A DNA stretch of 5,944 nucleotides from an uncultured Lachnospiraceae bacterium (GTDB taxonomy: Bacteria; Bacillota; Clostridia; Lachnospirales; Lachnospiraceae): assembly GCA_947177465.1 (NCBI GenBank), contig CAMWUP010000142.1, positions 1 through 5,944 of the forward strand. The letters run 5' to 3'. Positions 1 to 5,924 of this stretch are shown here, piece after piece. The notes below the pieces were generated by a model, which made no database searches, had not been told where the DNA came from, and saw only the letters and a list, made by a program, of their open reading frames with translations. Made by a program: the position numbers and the translations under genes. How positions within the stretch are numbered: position 1 is the stretch's first letter; each line of letters opens with the position of its first letter.

Positions 1-483
1 GAAGGATACATTGCAGGAAATGAAATTTTTGCGGATGTGCGGCAGGAGGCGGGAGAGGAAGCCCTGCGGGAGGAAGCGGGAAGACAGCTTGTCCGCAAGC
101 TTTCCGACGACAGTACATTTTATTTTGAAAAGCTTACATTTTCCGGCATAGTGGAAGAGAAAACGCTGGAAGCACATACCGCGTATCCCGCAAAAGCGAC
201 GGCAGGCGCCGGCATTGTCCTGTGCGGTATTGTGGGTGTTCTGGAAGCCCTGCAGGATATAAGAAAAAGGCGTTTTAGAGGGAGAACAGCGTTTCTTGCC
301 GGCATTTTTACCGTGCTGCAGCCGGTTCTGTGCGGCACGGTGGCGGCACTTCTCATTGCGGGAACGACAGGAAAATTTGACGGCTTTGGCAGCACTGCAG
401 CGACACTGTTTTTGCTGGCGGCAGTTGTTTTTCTTGTGGGAATCGGGATTGTACGCCTGACAAAGAGGATAGTGGAAGGATAG
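1..483 (+). CDS. C-terminal part of an unrecognised membrane protein (5' end outside window)
   Basis: The frame is open from the first base to the TAG at 481-483, giving 160 visible residues, so the gene very probably starts to the left of the window. The in-frame GTG at 37 has no convincing ribosome binding site and is not a credible start. The first 60 or so residues are charged and soluble-looking, rich in Glu, Ala and Arg around residues 15-33. Three hydrophobic segments follow, at about 66-84, 97-120 and 132-151, and look like membrane helices. A basic RKRRFRGR loop between the first two suggests that loop is cytoplasmic (positive-inside rule). The protein ends shortly after helix 3. I do not recognise the family and propose no function. 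The next gene starts 10 bases downstream, so the two are probably co-transcribed. Confidence 0.6.
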   Translation, partial: EGYIAGNEIFADVRQEAGEEALREEAGRQLVRKLSDDSTFYFEKLTFSGIVEEKTLEAHTAYPAKATAGAGIVLCGIVGVLEALQDIRKRRFRGRTAFLAGIFTVLQPVLCGTVAALLIAGTTGKFDGFGSTAATLFLLAAVVFLVGIGIVRLTKRIVEG

Positions 484-493
484 GTGATTTGAT

Positions 494-982
494 ATGGCGA
501 AGAGTAAAGAAGTCAAGACCAATGCCATGAGGATTTTGGATTCTATGGGAATTCCCTATGCGCATTATACCTATGAATGTGGAGAATTTATTGACGGGGT
601 GCAGATAGCGGATATGCTTTCCCTGCCCCATGAAAAGGTGTACAAGACGCTGGTGGCACAGGGAAGCTCCAAAGCCTATTTTGTGTTTGTGATACCAATA
701 GCGGCGGAGCTTGATTTGAAGAAAGCGGCGAGAGCAGTTGGAGAAAAATCAGTGGCAATGCTGCATGTAAAAGATATCAATGCCGTGACAGGTTATATCC
801 GCGGCGGCTGTACAGCGGTCGGCATGAAAAAGCAGTATGTGACAAAAATTGCAAAGTGCGCGGCAGCGTTGCCCACTATGATTGTAAGCGGCGGGCGCCT
901 CGGCTCCCAAATCGAGCTGTCGCCGGACAATCTGTTAAAGGCGGCAAAGGCGGAGTACGCGGATATCTGCGTTGCAGGTTGA
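494..982 (+). CDS. ybaK: YbaK/EbsC-family Cys-tRNA(Pro) deacylase
   Basis: The 162-residue product matches the usual length and layout of the YbaK/EbsC family. These cytoplasmic editing enzymes hydrolyse Cys-tRNA(Pro), a product of misacylation by prolyl-tRNA synthetase. Visible family features are the N-terminal TNAMRILD helix, EKVYKTLV (47-54) with the conserved active-site Lys51, YFVFVIP (62-68), GYIRGGC (100-106) followed by GMKK (110-113), and VSGGRLGSQIEL (131-142). One point is unusual: the segment normally read as GGCSPIGMKK in this family is GGCTAVGMKK here, so Thr107-Ala108 replace Ser-Pro. The ATG at 494 is preceded by AGGTG (482-486), seven bases upstream and overlapping the stop codon of the previous gene, which suggests translational coupling. 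Family assignment is firm; the exact tRNA substrate is inferred from the family. Confidence 0.9.
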   Translation: MAKSKEVKTNAMRILDSMGIPYAHYTYECGEFIDGVQIADMLSLPHEKVYKTLVAQGSSKAYFVFVIPIAAELDLKKAARAVGEKSVAMLHVKDINAVTGYIRGGCTAVGMKKQYVTKIAKCAAALPTMIVSGGRLGSQIELSPDNLLKAAKAEYADICVAG

Positions 983-1007
983 TTTTTGCCTAAGACCGTG
1001 ATATTAT
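979..1007 (+). promoter_or_regulatory. Predicted sigma-A promoter of ptb-buk
   Basis: TTGATT (979-984) and TATTAT (1002-1007) are separated by exactly 17 bases, and TGA directly before the -10 box forms an extended -10 (TGn). The -35 matches TTGACA at four of six positions and the -10 matches TATAAT at five of six. The -35 overlaps the stop codon of the upstream gene (980-982). Transcription would start near 1013-1015, leaving a leader of about 43 bases. This would let ptb-buk be expressed separately from the deacylase gene. Confidence 0.55.
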
Positions 1008-1019
1008 TTTAACGATGAA

Positions 1020-1038
1020 AGCGGGAATTTGTACCGCT
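1020..1038 (+). other. Small leader hairpin upstream of ptb
   Basis: AGCGG (1020-1024) and CCGCT (1034-1038) can pair around a 9-base loop. The element lies between the predicted transcription start and the ptb ribosome binding site. The stem is only five base pairs, so it may be chance, or it may only stabilise the mRNA 5' end. No riboswitch class is recognised. Confidence 0.2.
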
Positions 1039-1057
1039 ATGGAATGGAGGAAAAGAA

Positions 1058-1981
1058 ATGAAGAAAGGTTTTGACGAGCTTATCGCAAAGGTGAATGAAT
1101 GTGGTATGAAAAAGGTGGCTGTTTCTGTTGCACAGGACGAAGCGGTGCTGGAAGCGGTACAGGAGGCAAAGAAGAGAGGAATTGCCGACGCCATTTTGGT
1201 GGGTGACGAGGCAAAAATCCGCGAAATTGCAGAATCCATCGGCATGGACCTTACAGGCTATGAGATGATTGACGAGCCGGACATGATACAGGCTTCTCTG
1301 AAGGCAGTAAAGCTTGCCCATGAGGGAAAAGCGGATATGTACATGAAGGGACTGATTGATACAAAGAATTTCTTAAAGAGCGTGCTTGACAAGGAAGTGG
1401 GGCTTCGCACAGGCGGCGTGCTTTCCCATGTATGTGTATTTGACGTGCCCGGCATAGACCAGCTTCTGTTTTTGACTGATGTGGCGTTTATGACTTATCC
1501 TACCTTGGAGGATAAGATAAATATTATCAAGAATACCCTGCCGGTGACAAGAGCCTGTGGTATTGCGTGTCCCAAGATTGCACCGCTTGCGGCTGTGGAA
1601 GTAGTCAATCCCAAGATGCCAGTGACGGTGGAAGCGGCTGAGTTGTCGCGTATGAATGAGGCCGGTGAAATTACGGATTGTATTATTGACGGCCCCCTTT
1701 CCTTAGACCTTGCCATCGACCCTGAGGCGGCAAAGCACAAGGGCGCAACGGACAGAAAGATTCAGGGAGATGCGGATATCCTGCTGTTTCCGGATATTCA
1801 TGCAGGCAATCTGGTGTACAAGGCAATCGTACATATGGCAAAGGATGTAAAGAACGGCTGTATCCTCACCGGAACCAAGGTTCCCGTTATCCTGACCAGC
1901 CGCTCCGATACCTTTGAGACAAAAGTAAATTCCCTTGCACTGGCGGCTGTTGTGGCGGAAGAGATGAAAAAGAATGCTTGA
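1058..1981 (+). CDS. ptb: Phosphate butyryltransferase
   Basis: The 307-residue product belongs to the phosphate acetyl/butyryltransferase family and has the length typical of Ptb, shorter than most Pta enzymes. It catalyses butyryl-CoA + Pi to butyryl phosphate + CoA in the cytoplasm, the first of two steps from butyryl-CoA to butyrate. Family segments visible are ADMYMKGLIDTKNFLKSVL (92-110) followed by GLRTGG, the GPLSLDLAI stretch, GDADILLFPDIHAGN (237-251), and the C-terminal LTSRSDTFETK (279-289) that includes the conserved Ser-Arg-Ser-Asp. GGAGG at 1046-1050, seven bases before the ATG, fixes the start. The butyrate kinase gene immediately downstream supports Ptb over Pta. Activity on branched-chain or other short acyl-CoAs cannot be excluded. 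The last codons overlap the start of a small ORF in the ATGCTTGA junction at 1974-1981. Confidence 0.93.
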   Translation: MKKGFDELIAKVNECGMKKVAVSVAQDEAVLEAVQEAKKRGIADAILVGDEAKIREIAESIGMDLTGYEMIDEPDMIQASLKAVKLAHEGKADMYMKGLIDTKNFLKSVLDKEVGLRTGGVLSHVCVFDVPGIDQLLFLTDVAFMTYPTLEDKINIIKNTLPVTRACGIACPKIAPLAAVEVVNPKMPVTVEAAELSRMNEAGEITDCIIDGPLSLDLAIDPEAAKHKGATDRKIQGDADILLFPDIHAGNLVYKAIVHMAKDVKNGCILTGTKVPVILTSRSDTFETKVNSLALAAVVAEEMKKNA

Positions 1982-2111
1982 ATTCCTGTTTGAAGTGCTG
2001 GAGCTGCTGTTGGATATCATAGAAGCAGCGGGCAGTAAGGTCAGGAGTAAAAAGAAAAAGAATATAAAAAATAAAACGGAGGAAGCGATAAATGAAAAGT
2101 CTGATTATTAA
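1974..2111 (+). CDS. Small ORF (45 aa) bridging ptb and buk: acidic amphipathic helix plus poly-lysine tail
   Basis: The ATG at 1974 overlaps the ptb stop in ATGCTTGA (1974-1981), a classic coupling junction. The frame runs to TAA at 2109-2111, 20 bases inside buk. An in-frame TGA at 1965-1967 leaves 1974 as the only possible ATG. GGAAGAG (1957-1963), ten bases upstream, is a weak ribosome binding site. The product has two parts. Residues 2-19 (LEFLFEVLELLLDIIEAA) form a predicted amphipathic helix whose acids at 3, 7, 10, 14 and 17 fall on one stripe, with Leu, Ile, Val and Phe elsewhere. Residues 22-34 are strongly basic (KVRSKKKK and beyond). It could be a membrane-surface or protein-binding peptide, or mainly a coupling device that carries ribosomes to the buk start. 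I recognise no family. The A-rich second half also contains the buk ribosome binding site, so its lysines could be a by-product of non-coding sequence. Confidence 0.45.
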   Translation: MLEFLFEVLELLLDIIEAAGSKVRSKKKKNIKNKTEEAINEKSDY

Positions 2112-3153
2112 TCCCGGTTCCACATCCACCAAAATCGGTGTGTTTGAGGATGAGAATCTTTTGTTTGAGGAAACGCTGCGTCATACAACGGAGGAAATCA
2201 GCAGCTATGCGACGATTGTAGACCAGAAGGATTTCCGTAAAAAAATCATCACGGACCTTTTGGAAGAGAAAAGCTTTGATATTAAGACGCTCGATGTGGT
2301 AGTGGGCAGAGGCGGTATGTTAAAGCCGATTCCCGGCGGCACCTACGCAGTTACAGACGATTTGCTGCATGATTTGGAAATCGGAAAGCAGGGACAGCAT
2401 GCATCCAACCTCGGTGGTATTCTGGCGCGTGAAATCGGAGATGAAATCGGTGTTCCTTCCTATATTGTGGACCCTGTGGTGGTAGACGAACTGCAGACTG
2501 TTGCAAGGTATTCCGGCGTGCCTGAGCTGCCCCGTACCAGCGTATTCCATGCGCTGAATCAGAAAGCAGTGGCAAAGCGTTATGCAAAGGAGATTGGCAA
2601 GGCTTACGAGTCTTTGCGGCTGATTGTTGTCCATATGGGCGGCGGCGTCTCCGTTGGTGCGCATATTAACGGCAAGGTAGTGGATGTATTTAACGCATTG
2701 GATGGCGACGGTGCGTTTTCACCGGAGAGAGCAGGCGCAGTACCTTCAGGCGCATTGATTAAGATGTGTTTTTCCGGCGAATATACCGAAAAAGAGGTAT
2801 ATGGAAAAATCGTAGGCAAGGGAGGCTTCAACGCTTATCTGGGAACCAACGACATGCGCAATGTGACAAAAATGGCAAATGAAGGCGATGCACATGCGGC
2901 GGAAGTGAAGGAAGCATTTTTGTATCAGGTGGCAAAGGATATCGGTTCCATGGCTTGTGTGCTGGAGGGTAAGGTAGACCAAATTATCGTGACCGGCGGT
3001 ATTGCCTATGGCGAGGACGTTATCGTCAATTTGAAAGAGAAAGCAGGCTGGATTGCTCCCTTTACCGTGTATCCGGGCGAGGATGAGCTGCTTGCGCTTG
3101 CGCAGGGCGCGCTTCGCGTGATGAACGGAGAAGAAAAAGCGATGGTATATTAA
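2092..3153 (+). CDS. buk: Butyrate kinase
   Basis: The 353-residue product is a full-length member of the acetate/butyrate kinase branch of the ASKHA superfamily. It transfers phosphate from butyryl phosphate to ADP, giving butyrate and ATP, and so completes the step begun by ptb. Signature segments in order are the N-terminal phosphate-binding NPGSTSTK (7-14), VGRGG (71-75), HASNLGG (103-109), DPVVVDE (127-133), RTSVFHALNQ (148-157), the VVHMGGG loop (179-185), DGDGAFSPERAG (204-215) and the adenosine-site VTGGIAYG (300-307). GGAGG at 2078-2082, nine bases before the ATG, is a strong ribosome binding site. That site lies inside the small ORF, whose stop falls 17 bases past the buk ATG, so termination-reinitiation could couple the two. 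Activity on related short-chain acyl phosphates, such as isobutyrate, is possible. Confidence 0.95.
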   Translation: MKSLIINPGSTSTKIGVFEDENLLFEETLRHTTEEISSYATIVDQKDFRKKIITDLLEEKSFDIKTLDVVVGRGGMLKPIPGGTYAVTDDLLHDLEIGKQGQHASNLGGILAREIGDEIGVPSYIVDPVVVDELQTVARYSGVPELPRTSVFHALNQKAVAKRYAKEIGKAYESLRLIVVHMGGGVSVGAHINGKVVDVFNALDGDGAFSPERAGAVPSGALIKMCFSGEYTEKEVYGKIVGKGGFNAYLGTNDMRNVTKMANEGDAHAAEVKEAFLYQVAKDIGSMACVLEGKVDQIIVTGGIAYGEDVIVNLKEKAGWIAPFTVYPGEDELLALAQGALRVMNGEEKAMVY

Positions 3154-3165
3154 TAGCGTTTATGA

Positions 3166-3197
3166 CAAAGAGCCATGCCTTAGGGCATGGCTCTTTG
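3166..3197. terminator. Hairpin between convergent buk and uxaC, probable bidirectional terminator
   Basis: CAAAGAGCCATGCC (3166-3179) pairs perfectly with GGCATGGCTCTTTG (3184-3197), a 14-bp stem with a TTAG loop, beginning 12 bases after the buk stop. The A/T-rich outer ends lie within the stem (AAAG and CTTT), so either strand could terminate here. No long T run follows on either strand, which lowers confidence in efficient intrinsic termination. The position between two convergent genes supports the call. Confidence 0.7.
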
Positions 3198-3226
3198 CGT
3201 ATAATGAAAAAGGGGTTCAGATAAAC

Positions 3227-3287
3227 ACAACAATGCTGAGGGAATCACATCAAAGGGGGAACTTGAAATAACGTTTAGCATTGTTGT
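3227..3287 (-). repeat. 11-bp perfect inverted repeat around the uxaC stop codon
   Basis: ACAACAATGCT (3227-3237) and AGCATTGTTGT (3277-3287) are exact reverse complements separated by 39 bases. In the uxaC mRNA the first arm encodes the Tyr-Asn-Asn-Ala segment near the C-terminus, the stop codon lies in the loop, and the second arm is followed by GTGTTTATC. It may be a 3'-end stabilising or terminator-like structure, or chance. Confidence 0.4.
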
Positions 3288-4661
3288 AGGAAATGTCTGT
3301 TACAATCTCCGACAGAATATCCATGTCTGCAGGGAATTCTCCGTTTTCCACCCATGTGCCAATCATATTGCAGAGGATACGACGGAAATATTCATGTCTC
3401 GTGTAGGACAGGAAGCTTCTTGAATCGGTCAGCATACCGACAAAACCGGATAAATTGCCGAGGTTTGCAAGAGAGGTCATCTGTTCTATCATTCCTGTTT
3501 TGTGGTCATTAAACCACCATGCGCTGCCCTGCTGTATTTTGGCAACGGCAGAAGAATCCTGAAAACAGCCGAGTATAGTGCCGATAGCCTGATTGTCATT
3601 GGGGACTTTAAAGAGTAGAGCACCGTTCTCGGAAGCTTATCTTTTTTGATGAGGGCGTTTAAAAAGTCCGCCATCTGTGCGCTGGGAGCATAGTTGTTGA
3701 TACAGTCGTAACCGGTGTCGGGTCCCAGCTTTTCAAACATCAGGGTATTGTTGTCACGTTTGCAGCCGTAGTGGAGCTGCATTGCCCAGTCTAATTCGTG
3801 GTACTGCTCGCCTACGAAAAGCATAAATGCAGTCTTAAACTTATATTCTTCTTCCTTGGAAAGCTCAATGCGGTTCTGCCTCTTTAAGAAAATCTCTTCA
3901 AGCTCATCTTCGGAAGCGGGATAGTACATTACAAACTCAAGCGCATGATCAGATACGTTACAGCCCATGGAAGCAAAGAACTCCATTCTCTTTTTCAGCG
4001 CAGTCTTTAATGCGGCAAAGGTGTTGATTTCAGGAACGCCGGTTACTGCCGCCAGCTTATCAAGATAGTCCAGATAGTCGGGTTTTTCAATATTCATTGC
4101 CTTGTCGGGACGCCATGCGGGAAGCACTTTTACATCGAAAGAAGTATCCTCTGCAAGCTTCTTGTGCCATTCCAGATTGTCAATGGGGTCGTCAGTGGTA
4201 CAGATTAAGGTCACATTCGACTGTTTAATGATATTGCGCACGCTCATGGAAGGCTCTGCCAGCTTTGCATTGCACAGATTCCAAACCTCTTCCGCGGTGT
4301 TTTTGTTTAAGGTGCCTGTGTAACCAAAATATCTCTGCAGCTCAAGATGGCTCCAGTGGTACAGAGGATTGCCGATTGCCTTTCCGAGACATTCCGCCCA
4401 TTTCATAAACTTTTCCTTATCGGAAGCATCTCCGGTAATATATTTTTCATCTACGCCGCAGGAGCGCATAAAACGCCATTTGTAGTGGTCGCCGCCGAGC
4501 CACACCTGCGTGATATTGTCAAAGCTGCGATTCTCTGCGATTTCCTTTGGATTGATATGGCAGTGATAGTCCAGAATAGGAGTGGTTTCCGCGTAATCGT
4601 GGAAGAGAACCCTGGCAGTTTCGTTGTCGAGTAAAAAATCTTTGTCCATAAATGCTTTCAT
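3250..4661 (-). pseudogene. uxaC: uxaC, uronate (glucuronate) isomerase, interrupted by one frameshift
   Basis: The gene encodes the amidohydrolase-fold enzyme that converts D-glucuronate to D-fructuronate and D-galacturonate to D-tagaturonate. AGGAGGT (4673-4667), five bases upstream, fixes the start at 4661. The N-terminal part shows the metal-binding HxH (His33, His35), DHYKWR (58-63), NPLYHWSHLEL and TTDDPID. After Leu351-Lys352 homology leaves this frame, which continues only as unrelated residues to a stop near 3489 (390 residues in all). The true C-terminus lies in the neighbouring frame from 3606 to the TGA at 3250-3252. It contains WWFND and the highly conserved LTDSRSFLSYTRHEYFRR, with the beta-8 Asp and Arg expected at the active site. 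Joined with a -1 shift the protein is 470 residues, normal for UxaC. Without the join the 390-residue product should be inactive. The break is at a T TTA AAG heptamer. Mutation, sequence error and recoding are all open. Confidence 0.88.
3606..3612 (-). other. Slippery heptamer T TTA AAG at the uxaC frame break
   Basis: On the - strand the codons are TCT TTA AAG, so the heptamer T TTA AAG fits the X XXY YYZ pattern in the right phase. A -1 slip re-reads it as TTT AAA and continues GTC CCC AAT GAC, exactly the frame that carries the rest of UxaC. The restored protein would read SLKVPNDN, one residue longer than the family SLNPxDN. I saw no clear upstream Shine-Dalgarno-like stimulator or strong downstream stem, so recoding is unproven. 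Confidence 0.5.
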
Positions 4662-4771
4662 GCAATACCTCCTCGCCCCTTTTAGCGGGCATGATTTCTG
4701 CGCTGCTTTGTTTATAAACCCCCAAACCCGCAGTAACAGCGCCCGAGCAGGTCTTAAGGGCTAATGCGCTT
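4662..4771 (-). other. Gap between the lacI-type gene and uxaC, with a 10-bp palindrome
   Basis: This 110-base stretch holds the uxaC ribosome binding site at its downstream end and the perfect palindrome GTTTATAAAC (4710-4719). I found no convincing promoter, terminator or small gene in it. The palindrome lacks the central CG expected of a LacI-family operator. Whether uxaC is co-transcribed with the regulator or has its own weak promoter cannot be decided from the sequence. Confidence 0.3.
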
Positions 4772-5794
4772 TTAGGAAAGAGTCGTGCCGCGATGGATAA
4801 CTTCGCCTGAAAAAACAGTTTTTTTGGGCATCTCACAGCCGTTTAACAATCCCATCAGTGTGGTAATTAAATGCTGGCACAAGGTTTCCAGCTTGTTATC
4901 GATGGAAGTGAGCTCAGGATTGCAGCATGCCGCGAGAAGCGAATTGTTGTAGCCGATAATGGAAAGCTCTTCAGGTATGCGCAGTCCCGTAGTACGCGCA
5001 TATTTGATAGCGCCGAGTGCCAGATTGTCGTCAGAGGCAATAACACCCCTGAATAGAATTCCCTTGCTCTGCACCTTCATCAAATGCTCGCTCATAGCCT
5101 GAATATCCTCATGTGAGCCCGTATATAACTGCATCAGGTTGCCGCTTCTCAAAAGCCCTGCCTCTTCCATGGCAGCTCTATAGCCTGCGAGCTTCCGCTT
5201 TCCGCTGTAAGAGGTAGAGTTGTAAAAATACAGGACATCCCGAATGCCGGAAGCTATCATCAGTTTGGTGGCTTCATACATGGAATTGTAGTCGTCGGAA
5301 ACGATGCTGTATACATTGGGAGCATCGAAGGACGCGTTTAACAGCATGACCGGAACCTGAAGGGCGGCGTCCATAATATAGCGGTTGTCGTTTTCGCTTT
5401 CATGAATAAAATGTGAGCCGACCAGAATAATACCGTCAACCTTTTTGGAAATCAGCAGGTTTAAGGATTTTTCTTTTGTTTCCAGCTCGTAGCCGGTGCA
5501 GCATAAAATGCTGTCGTAGCCGTTGGCGCGCAGCTTCTGCTCGATAAAGTAGATAGCCTTTGCGAGATAGAGGTCGGAAGAATCCGCGCACATAACGCCA
5601 ATGGTCTTCATAGTATTGAGACCAAGCCCCCGGGCAAAAGCGTTGGGGGTGTATTCGTACTGATTGATAACGTCAAGAACTTTTTTCTTGGTCTTATCAC
5701 TGACATTGCTACTGCCGTTTAGGACGCGGGAAACAGTAGCGATGGAAACCCCGGCCTTTTCGGAAATGTCGTAAATAGTCATATTTGGTGTCAT
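4772..5794 (-). CDS. LacI-family transcriptional regulator, probably of hexuronate use
   Basis: The 340-residue product has the standard LacI/GalR layout. The N-terminal helix-turn-helix is at about residues 6-26 (IYDISEKAGVSIATVSRVLN), the hinge YTPNAFARGL at 48-57, and a periplasmic-binding-protein-like effector domain runs from about residue 64 to the end, including VIASDDNLALGA and IPEELSIIGYNN. The hinge leucine typical of regulators that kink a central CpG is present (Leu57). AGAGGGG (5808-5802), seven bases upstream, supports the first ATG over Met5, which would lie 19 bases away. The gene precedes uxaC in the same direction, so a role in controlling glucuronate or galacturonate catabolism is inferred from context; the ligand is unknown. 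It is not CcpA itself, because its effector domain is clearly different. A CG-centred operator lies in its own leader, suggesting autoregulation. Confidence 0.92.
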   Translation of the reverse strand: MTPNMTIYDISEKAGVSIATVSRVLNGSSNVSDKTKKKVLDVINQYEYTPNAFARGLGLNTMKTIGVMCADSSDLYLAKAIYFIEQKLRANGYDSILCCTGYELETKEKSLNLLISKKVDGIILVGSHFIHESENDNRYIMDAALQVPVMLLNASFDAPNVYSIVSDDYNSMYEATKLMIASGIRDVLYFYNSTSYSGKRKLAGYRAAMEEAGLLRSGNLMQLYTGSHEDIQAMSEHLMKVQSKGILFRGVIASDDNLALGAIKYARTTGLRIPEELSIIGYNNSLLAACCNPELTSIDNKLETLCQHLITTLMGLLNGCEMPKKTVFSGEVIHRGTTLS

Positions 5795-5822
5795 AGATAA
5801 GCCCCTCTTGTTGAAGAAAATA

Positions 5823-5848
5823 ACATTGTCTTAAAGGAACAACAATGT
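5823..5848 (-). other. Leader hairpin of the LacI-type gene
   Basis: ACATTGT (5823-5829) and ACAATGT (5842-5848) form a 7-bp perfect inverted repeat around a 12-base loop, in the untranslated leader between the predicted start site and the ribosome binding site. It overlaps the operator by three bases. A TTGTTG within the leader could alternatively pair with the CAACAA just upstream of the ribosome binding site. Confidence 0.3.
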
Positions 5849-5859
5849 AAGCGGTTTCA
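5846..5859 (-). promoter_or_regulatory. Perfect cre / LacI-family operator
   Basis: TGTAAGCGGTTTCA (its complement is TGAAACCGCTTACA) matches the Bacillus cre consensus TGWAANCGNTNWCA at every specified base, on both strands. It has the central CG bound by LacI-family hinge helices. It begins about eight bases after the predicted transcription start of the LacI-type gene, so a bound repressor would block initiation or elongation. The binder could be CcpA (carbon catabolite repression) or the adjacent regulator itself. Confidence 0.75.
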
Positions 5860-5873
5860 ATAAACCTAAAAGA

Positions 5874-5902
5874 ATTATAATAGATACTTCAGAGAATTTC
5901 AA
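5874..5902 (-). promoter_or_regulatory. Sigma-A promoter of the LacI-type gene
   Basis: On the - strand TTGAAA (5902-5897) is followed after 17 bases by a perfect TATAAT (5879-5874). Transcription should start near 5867, giving a leader of about 73 bases with the operator at roughly +8 to +22. It may also drive uxaC, since no clear terminator or promoter separates the two genes. Confidence 0.75.
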
Positions 5903-5924
5903 TAGATAATTTGATGATTTGCGG

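Noticed and set aside
37..483. GTG at 37 as the start of the first gene
   Set aside because: The frame is open to base 1 and no ribosome binding site precedes the GTG, so a gene truncated by the window edge is more likely.
1703..2132. - strand ORFs antisense to the ptb end and the ptb-buk gap
   Set aside because: The opposite strand carries conserved Ptb codons. The products are Cys/Ser/His-rich with no domain, as expected for antisense shadows.
1058..3153. Acetate pathway (pta-ackA) instead of ptb-buk
   Set aside because: The kinase has the butyrate kinase length (353) and motifs such as NPGSTSTK and HASNLGG, not those of the roughly 400-residue acetate kinase; the transferase is also Ptb-sized.
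3250..3492. 80-codon - strand ORF as an independent gene
   Set aside because: Its first Met is an internal codon. The same frame is open and homologous to UxaC upstream as far as 3606 (WWFND, ILGCFQD), and there is no ribosome binding site. It is the C-terminus of uxaC.
4347..4634. 95-codon + strand ORF antisense to uxaC
   Set aside because: It is antisense to conserved UxaC codons, has no good ribosome binding site and no recognisable domain; the same applies to 4102-4323 and 4871-5056.
4710..4719. GTTTATAAAC as the operator of the LacI-type regulator
   Set aside because: It is a perfect but short A/T palindrome without the central CG typical of LacI-family sites. It also does not resemble the strong site at 5846-5859.
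4519..4836. 105-codon - strand ORF across the lacI-uxaC gap
   Set aside because: It overlaps the ends of two well-supported genes in another frame, has no family features, and its sequence is a frame-shifted reading of uxaC and of the regulator gene.
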